A DNA stretch of 64,000 nt from Prosopocoilus inquinatus (Eukaryota; Arthropoda; Insecta; Coleoptera; Lucanidae). This document shows positions 36,171 through 48,165 of this stretch, piece after piece. The notes beneath the pieces were generated by a model. It was not told where the DNA came from. It saw nothing but the letters and a program-made list of their open reading frames with translations, and did no database searches. The DNA is taken from positions 51,876,707 to 51,940,706 of the forward strand of contig CM069874.1 in assembly GCA_036172665.1 (NCBI GenBank). The letters are read 5' to 3'. The translations under genes were made by a program, and so were the position numbers. The first letter of the stretch is position 1, and each line of letters opens with the position of its first letter.

Positions 36171-37219
36171 CATCGCAAACACAGCGATTTAACACAGATG
36201 TGAACTTATTCAACCAACTTGAATAATCTGCTAGAAAGACTTTCATTGTAGTTGGATGGATAAGAAATTTAACAAAATTTATTTTCTAAATATTATAACA
36301 TGTGTAGTAAATAATGTGTGCATTATGAAATTAAAATTTCTGAAACTTTGGCAATTGAAATTAAATAAGTCAATAAAATAAAATCTGTTATTTTTCGTTA
36401 ATTAAATTTAACTTTCTAATTTCATTAAATACACATATGTTTCGCAACTAATTAATAGCTTTGTTGAGCAGAACTTCTTAGTATTTATATTATTATAATA
36501 AGAAACAAATTTAAATAATCTAGCTCATTCTATATATTTTTTCAAATACTCAAAAATCATTCGCATATTTTCACAAAATAAATGTTATACGATTTAATCA
36601 TTTTCTCTTAACTTCTAGATTAATGAAAACTTGCCAAATTTTGTGGATGAACTTTTCAACTTATTTTACTGATGTCAGATTTGAGAAGAAACTAAAAAGA
36701 AGAATATTATTTTTTCCTCTGTGGCGTAGAATGAAATATGTATATTATTTTTAACGCAAGTATTGCAATTTTTAAGTATTACACATATCATTCTATATTC
36801 TAGGAGTTTAATACTATATTTGTTAAGTTTCCTAAATTTGTATGATTCTGAATAATTTTAATGAGTTAATTATTCGATCAATAAGTATCATCAGTAAACT
36901 TATTATTTAAATGAAATTAAGTTATTTTAAATTTATTTCACTGTAAATTCTTACAATATTATATGATACCGTATAAAAAAGAATAACATACACTGGAAAA
37001 TGTATTCAAGACTTTATTATTGAGAACAACAAAAACTTATTACAAGTAAAAACAAAACTAAAGTAATGTCGAAAATATTTTACATGAATAGGTTTCTTGA
37101 CATGTGAATAAGACGTGTATGATAAAATTGAATTGAAAATATCAATATATTAACATTTATAAAATTAAGATGACGTGAAAAAATGTAAAATATAACGGAA
37201 ATGCTTAAAGAGCATAATA
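36171..37219. other. Non-coding, no gene seen
   Basis: Very AT-rich; no supported feature. Confidence 0.4.
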
Positions 37220-37330
37220 GAAACCGCTTAAATAGCGACATCCTGCGATCGCTTCTGCTGACGAAGCCCCAAATAGGACTGAAACAGCTGTACAGAGGAA
37301 CGGGACAAAATAACTAGAATCAAAATTGTG
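37220..37330 (+). mobile_element. Penelope-like pLTR fragment, hammerhead family 1
   Basis: Begins with AATAGCGACATCCTGCGATCGCTT as in the 24.1- and 58.1-kb copies, but is deleted up to the ribozyme. Diverges after about 37300. Confidence 0.65.
37253..37297 (+). ncRNA. Hammerhead ribozyme motif, family 1
   Basis: CTGACGA at 37258-37264, stem II AGCCC/GGACT with one mismatch, GAAA at 37281-37284, palindromic stem III ACAGCTGT, cleavage base A at 37292, and CAGAG pairing with TTCTG (one G-U). The outer helix seen in the other two copies is absent, so this is a minimal form. Confidence 0.7.
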
Positions 37331-37739
37331 AGGTCTTCTATTTACTTAAAAATAAATAAAATCGAACATATGTCCTAATTGTTATTATTTTCTTAAAATT
37401 ATGTGAGCTTTCCGTATGGCAAAGCTCGAAGGGTGAGCTAATAAATCACCCTGTATTTCATATTTACTAAAAATCTATTTATGTATTTCTCGTAATGAAA
37501 ATTTTAGAATCCACAGAAAAACGTACACAAACTACAAACGAATAAAATTTTTGTGAAGTCAAACAAACCAGAAGTGTATAAAGGCAGAAATTTGGTATAA
37601 TTATAATTTTTCAGATTAATTAACATCGTCGATCCTTTATAGCAATTTAACATTCTATGTCTTTATAATATGATCTGAAATCCTGTTATTTAACAATATA
37701 AAATATTCTAACTAAAAAAAAACATTTCTTGTTCAATTT

Positions 37740-38000
37740 TTAAGTTAAAGCAAAAGAGAACAAACAAATTCGCCACCGCGTCCGCGTTCGCAACCGCGCG
37801 TCGCCTCAATAAATACTCGGAACCAAATACTGGCAACGAAATTCAACAAACCATAAACATCTGCACCGGCCGGGGTTTAATAGGACCTAAGTAAACAACC
37901 CTCCTATCGGGGTGCGGAGAAAGTGTCTCTGTTCCTTAAGGTTCGAAATATATTAGGCCCGTTTCAATAAGGTTCAAATTCGAACGATTTTATTGCTTTT
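37740..38000. promoter_or_regulatory. CpG-rich non-repeat block; candidate regulatory element
   Basis: Runs such as CACCGCGTCCGCGTTCGC and CACCGGCCGGGG stand out in AT-rich DNA. No ORF or repeat is associated. About 21 kb upstream of opa, so a distal enhancer or another gene's untranslated exon are both possible. Low confidence. Confidence 0.3.
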
Positions 38001-39095
38001 CATTTCGAAACTTTTAAGCATTAGTGTACCTTTTTAGTTGATTGCAGTTAAAAAATAACGCCTCAGAAATAATAGTTTTGTTTAATATACATTTAACACT
38101 TGCTTAATTAAGTTATTAAATTAAATGATATATAAATATTTCATAGAAAAATAAGTGACGTGATCGATTCGATTAATAGTATTACAACCTGTAAGCTTTC
38201 AGTTTTCACGAATGTTGCTAATTATATTATCTCTGATCTGTAAACTGGATAGGTAATAACAAGTGAATACAACCATACATATAATCGTCTTTATCCATTT
38301 ACAATTCTTTGTCTGTGGTTCAAATTACACACATTCGACCTTTCAAGAAGCGCTATGATTAAACTTAATTCCCTAATAATCCCATACTAATAACCAAACA
38401 CGGTTTCTAAGAATTCTTCATTTAGTTAAAATCGAATTCTCCACATTTTATTACGGGTTTAATCTCTTATCCTCAAAGTAACCGCCGCATTTCTACCAGG
38501 ACAAGCCAATTATCCGCTGTTCTTCATAAGCTCTTTGGAAAGTTTTCACGGAATGCACACAGCTGAACAGTTTACTTAGTAAAAATTACTTCATTACAAT
38601 TTATATGCGCCAAGACACTCGTATGTTTATTAGCATAAATGCTTCCTAATGGTTGCTAGCTCATGCATGAAATATTGCGTTATTGTTTGTGGATATGCGA
38701 ATGTATGTAAAAGTAGCGAATTATTGATTTCTAGAGCATAAATTTATGAATTTATTACTGTATGTTTTCTATATTTGCCGCCTCAAGCTGTGAGACGAGT
38801 AACTATAACGATAAATATTCATAGAAAGTTCAGTTTTGATTATAAACAAGTAGTACGATCTATAAGTAATAGACAAGCGTTAAACGAATGCATGTACCGT
38901 TATACGTTTTATATTTTGTGTTATGGAGCGTAAATCCTTATTAATGTTTATAGAGCAATTTGGTAATTAAATTAGGTAAAAGTCTAAAGACTAAACTTCG
39001 TAAAAAAATAACTCACGTATATTACACTCTTCATTTTAATATTGTATCCAGCAAATAATCGAAAAAAAGAACTGTTGAACTTCTGAAAAAATTAT
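38001..39095. other. Non-repeat stretch, no gene recognised
   Basis: 38330-38700 has little repeat structure and several homeodomain-like TAAT motifs, including AATAATCCC near 38374. These sites are common by chance in AT-rich DNA. Confidence 0.3.
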
Positions 39096-39145
39096 AAGTA
39101 CAAAGTTTTTTAAATCTCGAACCGTACAGAATTATGAAGGGAAAA

Positions 39146-39187
39146 CACTCAACGTTTCGCTATAGATTTATAGCTTCGTCAGGAGTG
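39146..39187 (-). ncRNA. Hammerhead ribozyme motif, family 2, left arm
   Basis: Minus-strand mirror of the motif at 40113-40154, identical in core: CACTC, CTGACGA, stem GCTAT/ATAGC, GAAA, CGTT, GAGTG. Confidence 0.7.
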
Positions 39188-39469
39188 AAAAAAAGTAAAT
39201 AAACAAGTTGTCAAGAGAAACAAGTCGTCAAGAGAAACGAAAAGGTAACATGATTTTTAAACTAAAATACGAGTTGTTCGGAATAAAGAGAAAAGTAACG
39301 AGAACTAAATTAAAGCTAATATTTTTTTTTAATATATATATAATTAATTAATAGACAGATCTATATCTTGTTTAAAGAGTCCAGATACGACAAAAAAACA
39401 AAACAAAAACTACAAAATATGTCATTTAAATTTTTAAAGTCCATACGTTTATTAATAGAATTTGGAGAA

Positions 39470-39925
39470 CCATTACACAATACATTTAAACACATTTACA
39501 AAAAACATAATTTAACTTTAGCCAGTAAATCTGTGAATAATTTAAATTTAATTTTTTCGAATTTAAAAACCAAAATACCTAAATTAAAACAACCTAACGT
39601 GGTTTATGAAATCAAATGTTCAAATTGTAATTCTGTTTATATAGGTGAAACGAGCCAAAATTTAAAAAAAAAAAAACGTTTAGACCAACATAAATATCAT
39701 ATTCAAAAAAATAATCAAAATCATTCAATGCTTGTACAGCATTCATTAGTAAATAATCATAATTTTGATTTTGATAATACTGACATTTTGTAGAGTGAAT
39801 CTAATATTTTTAAAAGACGTTTCATAGAAATGTGTAAAATAAAATGTCTCGAAATTCTATTAATAAACGTACGGACTTTGAAAATTTAAATGACATATTT
39901 TGTAGTTTTCTGGACTCTTAAAACA
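39470..39925 (+). pseudogene. GIY-YIG endonuclease domain of a Penelope-like element (broken)
   Basis: Reads VVYEIKCSNCNSVYIGETSQN (GIY-YIG core with the CxxC insert), then LDQHKYHIQK, SMLVQHSLVNNH and DIL before an in-frame TAG at 39791-39793. The frame then continues as SESNIFKRRFIEM and, after a shift, the C-terminal NKRTDFENL. A poly-A run at 39663-39674 gives extra lysines in the recognition loop. The reverse transcriptase is absent. Confidence 0.85.
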
Positions 39926-40112
39926 AGATATAGATCGGTCAATTAATTAATTATATATATATATATATAAAAAAAAAAAATTAGCTTTAATTTAGTTCTC
40001 GTTACTTTTCTCTTTATTCCGAACAACTCGTATTTTAGTTTAAAAATCATGTTACCTTTTCGTTTCTCTTGACGACTTGTTTCTCTTGACAACTTGTTTA
40101 TTTACTTTTTTT

Positions 40113-40154
40113 CACTCCTGACGAAGCTATAAATCTATAGCGAAACGTTGAGTG
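40113..40154 (+). ncRNA. Hammerhead ribozyme motif, family 2, right arm
   Basis: Stem I CACTC/GAGTG (5 bp), CTGACGA at 40118-40124, one bulged A, stem II GCTAT/ATAGC with 6-nt loop, GAAA at 40142-40145, loopless stem III from ACGT, cleavage base T at 40149. A small helix III of this sort is typical of Penelope hammerheads. Confidence 0.75.
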
Positions 40155-40205
40155 TGTTCCCTTCATTTTTCTGTCCGGTTTGAGATTAAAAAAAACTTTG
40201 TACTT

Positions 40206-40847
40206 ACTATTTTCATCGGACAAGAATAAACTTCAATTATGAAAAAATTATGTTGTTTGATAATTTTAGGAAAATATTAAAATCAGTAAAGAGATAAAAG
40301 AAAAATAAATAGAAAATAAGAATTTGTAACAAAAATGAAATAATTAACCAAACGATGATGATTGACGGTTATATTTAAAAAAATATTTCAGGTGGTAAAA
40401 GGATAAAAAATATTTCAGGTGGTAAAAGGACTGATTATTCTGCAGTAAAAACTCAAATTAATAAAAAAAAAATTGAAAGTCAAAAAGAAACATTTCACAA
40501 AACATTAAGTGTAATAATATAATACAATTTTCTCGAAAGGCACATTTAAATATACAAGTCGTGATGAAAATTTGAATAATGAAATGTTCAATCTGTATCA
40601 CTCTTTGAATTTACTAATAAAAAAATATTTCACTCGGCTCTCTTAAAAATGTAATATAGAAATTTTAGTTAAATAACGAATTTGGAAAGAGTTAAACATT
40701 TTTACGAGATTTTTTGTAAAAAGTAGAAGAAAGTGATAATCTGACATACAAATTTTATGTCTTCTTTATTAGGAATAATGAAATGCACAAAGTACATTAT
40801 AGAGGGTGAGATTATGAACAATTTGAATTGGTGAAACATTTCTCGTA
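40206..40847. other. Non-coding, no gene seen
   Basis: AT-rich with a short direct repeat (ATATTTCAGGTGGTAAAAGGA, twice, about 40384-40431). Confidence 0.5.
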
Positions 40848-42934
40848 TACAGTGTGTCCCCGGTTTGAGTTCGCGATATCTATAATGCAACAAAAATTTT
40901 TGACTTTAGATTTCATGTTTTGCAATTCAAGTCTGCTTGGTACGAAATGAATTTGTGCCAAATTTGACCTCGGAAATCTTCAAGAAGAAATAAAATATAT
41001 GTAGGCAGTGGTATTCCTTTTGAATTTAGAATAAAATTTTACTAAAATAAAATGACTCTCGTTTGAAATTATGGAAATATACTATTCATTCATTCGTTTT
41101 TCTTTCTACTTAAATGATACAATTTGATTTTTCTCACTTTTTTAACATTATACGTTCATTTTTAGTTTTTCTTGTATCATTGATCTAAGTTAGAGCGATT
41201 GTCTTTTGTTTGTGAGATTTGTTCTTCTCTTTGTTTGTTGCTTGCGCAAAGAATATTGTTTGTGTCCTGTTTCTTTTTTTTAAGCAATCGATTTTTTTCT
41301 TCAACTTTCCTTCGTTCAGGCTTTCTTTCTATTTTGATTGATTTTCTGGCTTGAGTTTAAGCTTACGTTTTTTGTTTGCCATAAATCGATATTTTCAGTT
41401 TCTAAAATTTGTTTTTTATTTATTGCTTGCGCAAGTCATTTTTCACTCCCTTTAACAATATCGTTCGATCGTCTTTTGCTTTTTTTGTTTAATTTACGTT
41501 TAGCTACATTTTCCTATTTTGTTCTCAATTTGCCTTTTTTAAAATGTAAATTAGGGTTAGTTTTTTTTTTACTTTAAGTCATTTTTTTTTAATTTAAGAG
41601 ACCGCGTTTTGTTACTGAATTTTAATTTTTCTTTCAAAATTTTCCAAAAAGAGAATCCGCCCAAGATATTTTCGATTTTTAATTTGATTGAGTTTGAGAT
41701 TTCTCCTTTTTAATTAAAACGATCGTCTTTTGTTTCTGAGATTTATTATTTTTTTGCTTGTTCGTTGCTTGCGCAAAAAACGTTCTATGTTTATTTTTTA
41801 TTTTTTTAGAAAGATCGTTGGACTGTCTTTTGTTTTTGCCATTTTATTTTACTTTTAAAATTTTTCCGATTTTTTTTCAATTTGCCCTTGTTCATTTCAG
41901 GGTTAGGTTTTTTCTTTGTTTTGATTGATCTTTTGTTTAAGTTTAAGCGGTCGCTTTTGTTTCTGAAATTGGTTCTTGTTTTTCTTTCCAAATTTTCGAA
42001 AAAGAATCCCAAGATACACCAATTGTGTCTTAAGATTTTTATTCTTTGATTGATTTTCTTGTTTCGAAAATTAAAGCGATCGTCTTTTGTTTCTGAAGTT
42101 CGTTTTTGTTTCTTCTGTATTTGTCGCTCGCGCAAAGAATTTTCTGTGTTCCTTTTTTAAAGTTATTTAGAAACATGTTTGGATCCTCTTTTGTTTTTTT
42201 GTTTCTTTTTTCTATTTACATTTTATTATTTTTTTTTCTATTTACACTTTGTTAATTTTTCCGACTTTTTGATCATTTAGCCCTGTCTCAGTTATTTTTA
42301 TTTTGACTATTTATATTTCAGTGCAGTTGTAAGAAATTAACGCCGTCAGGTCATAACCAGATATCGGATGAAAGTATGGAACTCAATGTCTTTATCATAA
42401 GCAGCACGTTAGGTAGGCGGTATTCTGATCGCGTACTTTGCATTTATTACCACAAATTCATTCCATTAATAGCGCTGCGCTCATGAACTGGCGGTGAGCG
42501 TGCGCGTTGCATTCAGGAGATGTGAAGTGATCGTGAATAACCATAGAAATGTCCTAAGTTTGGTGGTAACAGGGGTGGACTATTATTTGAATAATCACTT
42601 TTTATTTGAATTTTGGTCAATAAATATGTAGATGGCGTTAATATTTTACAACGTTACAAAAATATTATTCATATGTGATTAGTAATTTTCCGTAATTCAA
42701 TTTTTCTTTCTGGAATATTGAAATTTGGCATATCTCCCTAAATTCAAAAGGAAGGCGCAGCTTTACCTACAAAGATTTTATTTCTTATTGTGTTAATTTC
42801 TTGAAGAAATTCAACGTCAAATTTGGCACACATTTATTTCGCACTAAGCAGACCTGAACTACAAAATATGAAACCTGAATTCCAACATTTTTGGACTATT
42901 ATACCTGTCGCGGAGTCAATCCGGGGACACTGTA
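40848..42934. mobile_element. 2.1-kb TIR element filled with T-rich tandem repeats
   Basis: Ends TACAGTGTGTCCCCGG (40848) and CCGGGGACACTGTA (to 42934) are inverted and flanked by TA on both sides. Similarity runs about 180 bp inward (for example GTGCCAAATTTGAC in both). The middle, 41100-42300, consists of a roughly 355-bp higher-order T-rich repeat in which CTTGCGCAAA-type motifs recur at 41241, 41426, 41768 and 42127. ORFs are low-complexity Lys/Arg-rich shadows. Confidence 0.8.
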
Positions 42935-43576
42935 TACAGAGTGGTACAATAACTTTTAGGATGTTAAATATCTTCGGATCAATAAAAGCCAGAGGAAGAT
43001 TGGTATAACCAAAATTGTAGGGTACGAAGGGGACGATCATCTAGCGATAATTATTTTTTGACCAAAAGGAAGTGCTTTGAAGATACCAAGACCAGCTTAA
43101 TTTTCTTAAATATTATTGAATAAAATTTACGTTGATAAAGAAATGGATACGTGTATGCACGATTGCCTTGTGAGATTGACTTTTATTACTACGGTGAACT
43201 TATTAACCTTCGGATGACTATGTGGGGTCATTTTCAACCCCACGCCATGTTACTTTGTCTTAATTTCAAAACAAGTCATTATTTGTAACTGATTATTTCT
43301 TTTAGCCGACTTTCTTTAACTCAGCTACATTCTCCTAAAAGCGTTTTCTGAATTGATCCACCCAATTATCCACCCAATATTAGGATCAAAAGTAACCTAA
43401 CCTCGTTTGTTTGTTTTCACTGAAGTATTTACTATGGTAAACTTATTAAGAGGTCCTTGAAAGTGAGTGTTAATACATTCCATCCATTTTTTGTAATCAT
43501 AATTATTATTCAATAATAAAAATTACAAGTGATATTCTTAAAGCGACAGACCAAGCCAGGGCCAATTTAACCCTCT
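42935..43576. other. Non-coding, no gene seen
   Basis: No supported feature. Confidence 0.4.
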
Positions 43577-44003
43577 TAGGCCCGGTTTCACCATCACAGT
43601 TTAATTTTAAGCATCGCTTTATTCCCATGGTAACAATTGCAAGGATAATGGTTTCCATAGGAATAAAACGGAGCTTGAAGTTAAACTATGCTAGTGAAAC
43701 CGAGACTTGGAGCTAGTTGTACCAAAGAGGTTTAAGCCAACGTTCAACTGAACCAAGTTCAAAGTGAACAAAGTCGCATCAAATTTTATCTATGAAGGCA
43801 TTAATTGTCATATGTCCTGTGCAAATTTGTTTACTTTAAACCTGGTTCGGTTGTACGTCAGTTTAAACCTCATTGGTACAGCAGTGCTTAAAAGAAATGC
43901 GACGAAAAGGAATAAAATCGTACGAACCTGATCCTTATTTAGAGTAACCATACCACCAGGTGTCTTGCCGGGAATCGCATTTCTTTTAAGCACTGCTATA
44001 CAA
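43577..44003. repeat. Cluster of three small inverted repeats
   Basis: Adjacent foldbacks: 43577-43710 (GGTTTCAC against GTGAAACC), 43718-43882 (TTGTACCAAAGAGGTTTAA against TTAAACCTCATTGGTAC), and 43881-44002 (AGCAGTGCTTAAAAGAAATG against its inverse). Likely abutting or nested MITEs. Confidence 0.7.
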
Positions 44004-44009
44004 CTGGCC

Positions 44010-44180
44010 CTTAGTCTTTTCTAAAGCCTTTAACACTATTAACTATGAACTCCTTTGTTGTAAATTAAAATATTACGATGTTGAAAGTGATACCTTAAAT
44101 TTAATAAAATAATTTTTGTCTAACAGGTCGCGAATAGTGCTGGTTGATGAAAATTGGTCTGATGCTGGAGCAGGCCCCTA
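44010..44180 (+). pseudogene. LINE reverse transcriptase fragment
   Basis: Reads VFSKAFNTINYELLCCKLKYY and, after an in-frame stop, FLSNRSRIVLVD. This corresponds to the RT A-motif region (D-x-S-K-A-F-D), with the usual Asp replaced by Asn in the second position. Only about 55 codons; the remainder is absent. Confidence 0.7.
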
Positions 44181-44276
44181 CATGTTTCCCTTCTATACCT
44201 AATCTAAACAGCAGATTTTCAGGGAAATGTAAAAAATGTAAAAGTCATTTCTACGCACACGACACATAAGTATGAA

Positions 44277-44528
44277 ATCCCACTGCAACTTTTCTACGTT
44301 CATCAGTTATTTTAACAAAACACGATTTTAATGAAAGATTACATATAGAGGAAAATGAACGAAATTATTGTAAAAAAATGTGTTGAAACTTGACCAAACC
44401 AATTGAAGGTACTTGCGGCAAGATTTTGCAAGGCAACCCGGTCGCGTTGTGTTCCTCTACATGTAATCTTTCGTTAAAATCGTGTTTCGTTAAAATAACA
44501 GATGAACGTAGAAAAGTTGCAGTGGGAT
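44277..44528. repeat. Inverted repeat, 76-bp arms, 100-bp loop
   Basis: 44277-44352 and 44453-44528 are reverse complements with about 5 differences, starting ATCCCACTGCAACTTTTC. Ends of an unclassified foldback element. Confidence 0.8.
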
Positions 44529-45424
44529 GTGAGACTAACACAATTGTACACCAGGTTTGATTTTAACAACAGGAAAATGTATGAAAATCTAATCAACGAA
44601 GATCTGCGTGCAATATTTTCCTTTTCAAAATCACACTGCAAATCCTCGGTCATTATTTTTGGTCCTTCTAAAGATCGGCAGAGGGCCGTAGGAGACATTA
44701 ACATATACCTAAATAACTAATGTTTTACAAATTAGATATTCATTAAAAGTCGGCATTTAAATTTTACAGTAACATCACATAATCTGTATGGAACAGAAAA
44801 CAATTTCCATCTCGAACATACATTATATGTTATTATTATTCCTATTATTTTACACAGGGTGATTCATAACGCCGATGTTTATTTTACTTAGTTAGTTTAA
44901 ATGGAACACCCTATATTTTATGACTGAATTTAATAGGTCTTTGATTAAGCTTTGCAATGATATAAGGTTCAGTATGTGTTACACAACAAGCCTACACACA
45001 GTAAGATATCAAATTTGTAAATTCATAAAACAGCATTATTCCATCTTCTAAACGAATATTTTGTCTATATTATCATTGATTTTATTTAGAAGAGTGTTTC
45101 TAGTTTCTAGTTTGTTAGAAATAACACTCATTTGATTTATGACATCTCAGACGATACGCATACTTAATTTTTATTTTACCAACATTGCTTGATTATTTTA
45201 AGTAAGATTAAGTAACGCTAAGGAATGCAACAAACGACAATAATAATATCAATGAAAATAACTGTAAAATTATAACCATCATAGTAATAATAACAACTGA
45301 TTTAACATTAATAACGACACAGAAAATTTTCAAAATGATAACTGTCGTTGTTGTTGGGTGTTGTCTTATTTAAAATAATCAGATAGTGTCGATAAAATTA
45401 AAATTAAAATTTTAGGAGAAGCAT
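44529..45424. other. Non-coding, no gene seen
   Basis: AT-rich; two transposon-end-like motifs (ACACAGGGTGATTC about 44857, ACACCCTATATTTT about 44907) are oriented toward each other about 60 bp apart. Confidence 0.4.
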
Positions 45425-45510
45425 TAGTATCGCAGGTAACGGAACTGACACTTGGAGGGGGGGGGGGGGCATCTTCAAGCGTGGATTCGATCCCCACTGC
45501 CAGTGCATGT
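45425..45510 (+). repeat. Possible tRNA-derived SINE head
   Basis: GTGGATTCGATCCCCAC at 45480-45496 matches a tRNA T-arm with a B-box-like core (GATTCGATCCC), and TATCGCAGGTAACGG upstream could be a decayed A box. A G run at 45457-45470 interrupts it. There is no complete cloverleaf, so this is not a tRNA gene. Confidence 0.35.
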
Positions 45511-45800
45511 TTTATGTGAGAGATTGTATTTTCATCTGTCGGTTATTGTTCGGTTGAATTTGCTTCGAACTGACGTTTCTGCATTTCCCGGGTTTGTAAA
45601 GCAAAGAAGGTAAACGTGTAGTAAGTCGGTCGCAGTCACAGTTAATGATCATAATTACCAACCATTACAACGTAATAAATACAAGTATGCATACGGTTTC
45701 TTATGTTACAGATCAAAGAAATGTAAATTCTTGACATACTAGAAAGTACAAACAGTCTCAATACAGATTTTTTATTAAAATCAACTAAATTATATCGTAT

Positions 45801-46297
45801 ATATACCGGCTGTTTCAAATTGGGTGTGCACTGAAGGGATCTCCTAAACCGTAAGAGATACAAATTCGGTTAAATGGAAGAAAAGTTGCATGAATCAATG
45901 CCTAATTCGTATCCATTGAGAGAATGATTTTTTTCTCATTTCTTCTCGAGTTATTAATAAAAATGTTAAAAAATCGATTTTCTTTTTCTCTCTTCTCTAA
46001 ACGTTTGACTTAAATTCTGCTACCTCTATTCGAAGCAGAATCAAAAAGTGCCTGCAGAAAGTTAAATCAGAATTTCAAAATTAAGTATAATAAAAGAGAT
46101 ACAGAGAGAAAAAGAAAATCGATTTTTTCACATTTTCATTAATATCTCAAAAAGAAATAAGAAAAAAAATCATTCTTTCAATGGATACGAATTAGGCATT
46201 GATTTGTGCAACTTTTCTTCTATTTAACCGAATTTGTATCTCTTACGGTTTAGGAGATCCCTTCAGTGCACACCCAATTTGAAATAGCCGGTATATA
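45801..46297. repeat. Nearly full-length palindromic foldback element
   Basis: Ends ATACCGGCTGTTTCAAATTGG and its inverse are about 497 bp apart, and the two halves mirror each other (GATCTCCTAAACCGTAAGAG against CTCTTACGGTTTAGGAGATC). A half copy is at 20285-20563. No coding capacity. Confidence 0.85.
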
Positions 46298-47499
46298 CAT
46301 ATATCAATTGACATTTTTCAATTTTAGGACCTTTTTTGCTGCAAGCCCATGATCTTTTACGATCAAAATGAAATTGCAAAAAATTTAGAAAACATTGGGT
46401 ATTGTTTGATCCAAAAAAGGTATTAAGAAAAGATGTTTAGAATTACGAAATAACTCCTGTTGGGCAGAATACAAAAAGGAAACGCAAGAATTCCACAAAC
46501 TGGTACATTCGGTAAAAAATTTATTATGCAACTTTTTACATACCAACTGTCATTACATTTATTACACAGACGTGAAACTTTTCATAGAAGTTGAAAATTG
46601 AATATTTCGAACACCCTCCCCCAAATTAAAGTCTCTAAAAGTATCAATCCCATACTGGAAGAACACATTTGTGTTTCGGTCCTCGCAATGCCTTAGTCAT
46701 AACATCCACTATAATTTCTTCTGTAGAAAGATATTTCAAATTAATAGGATGAATCTGCTGAGCTTGTCGCACGAAATGATTATCTTATATAAATATGTTT
46801 TGACCGATTGTGGACGACAGAATTTTGTACAAGTTTTGAAGCTCCTAGATTATCTTTGCGTAATCTGATTGGCAACAATTTTTCAAAGCTTAATTCTTTC
46901 AAGAATTGTATCAAAGATGTTGATTCCTTTACGGCATTAGATAGGACCGTATATTCGGCATCCGTCGAGGATACTGCTACTGTTCGTTGCTTGCGACTTT
47001 CCCACTAAATAGCAACTCCAGCTAAATTGAAGACCAAGTATAAGATTTTCTATCCAGAACACAACTGCCCCAAATTTGCATCAACGTAGCCTGTTTGGGA
47101 TATACGTACGTATAGAGAGTATAGAATAAGTAATTGTCTCTTTGAGATAACGAATACTCTTTTGGCTTTTGACATTTCTCAAACTTATTCTTATATTGAC
47201 TATTTGCGATACGGAAACATTTCTTTCTGGTCTTTTGTATGATTCGTGTCTTCTTTTAATTCTTTTCTCCCCGACTAGTGGTGTACTTACTGCCTTACAG
47301 TCATTCATTCCGAACTTTGTTAAGAGTTCCCGAATACGACCTTCTTGAAATAAATAAATTCCGTCTTCTCTTTGAAACATTTCCATTCCTAAGCAGAGCT
47401 TGCCTTTCCTTAATGAGAAATTCTTTATCAGATCATTTTTAAGTGTAATGTAATAGTTTTCGAGAAAAATGCAGAGGCAGATTTTCACTAAACCGTTTG

Positions 47500-48165
47500 A
47501 GAACTGCTGGCATAGCTAAAGATGGAATGTGAGCGCCTCTTCAATTACGCCCCGCAGCCGCAGTAGGTCAGAGTCAGTGCCTTCCTGGATCTCAAGTAGG
47601 AACGACGTAACTCAGCGTCCCTTCGATCAGCTGGTCCGTCGAAACGTTTACAATTTAAATTAACTTCACTGCAAGTAATTACAAGTTTAAGTATTAAATT
47701 AAAATCTAGTGCAATTCAAGAAGCTGCGATTCGTAATTGCCGAACAAATTAAAAGCGATAATAAAATGTACTTTCAGATTCCATATTATTTTTAAAAGAC
47801 TTGTTTCCAAGGACCGTAAGTAGTAATATTTTCATAGCTAGCATGGAGATTGCAGCAAATTACGTAAAAGGGTGAAGGAAGAATATTTTTAACGCGCTTG
47901 TCTAATTGGTGCATAAATTTTCGGATTTATTCGTGGATAATTGATATTGCAAAACATATTAATTCGCTCAGGGAATTAAAATTTTAAATAAAATAATTAA
48001 TAACCGATATCAGTGATTATTATTACGAAATTACGTGTTCATACCAAGAGGAAGGCGAAGTTGACCTTATCTTTCTCGCACATTTCAACAGTTCCAAACA
48101 AGTGGTCCATCCGACATTTCTTGGCGATAATACGGTAGCCACCAAAAAAATACCCCCAGAAGGTA
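47500..48165. other. Unexplained insertion in the copia RT
   Basis: Between the YVDD box and the CLGMEM block copia normally has about 40 codons; here there are about 800 bp. The extra sequence has a GC-richer end (CGCCCCGCAGCCGCAG near 47548) and no recognised coding. No target duplication found. Confidence 0.5.

Larger units (their letters stand above)
39096..40205 (+). mobile_element. Penelope-like element 3' end with an inverted copy of itself
   Basis: 39096-39466 is the reverse complement of about 39850-40205. The right arm is the true element end: the last coding part (NKRTDFENLNDIF, then SFLDS and a stop) and a terminal repeat with a hammerhead. The left arm is the same sequence inverted, so the GIY-YIG part sits between two opposed tails. 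Inverted terminal repeats are a known Penelope arrangement. Confidence 0.85.

Noticed and set aside
41338..42135. Phe-rich plus-strand and Lys/Arg-rich minus-strand ORFs
   Set aside because: Low-complexity products of the T-rich tandem repeat in the TIR element.
45425..45510. tRNA gene
   Set aside because: Only the T-arm/B box is convincing. The acceptor stem and anticodon arm cannot be formed and a G run interrupts it.
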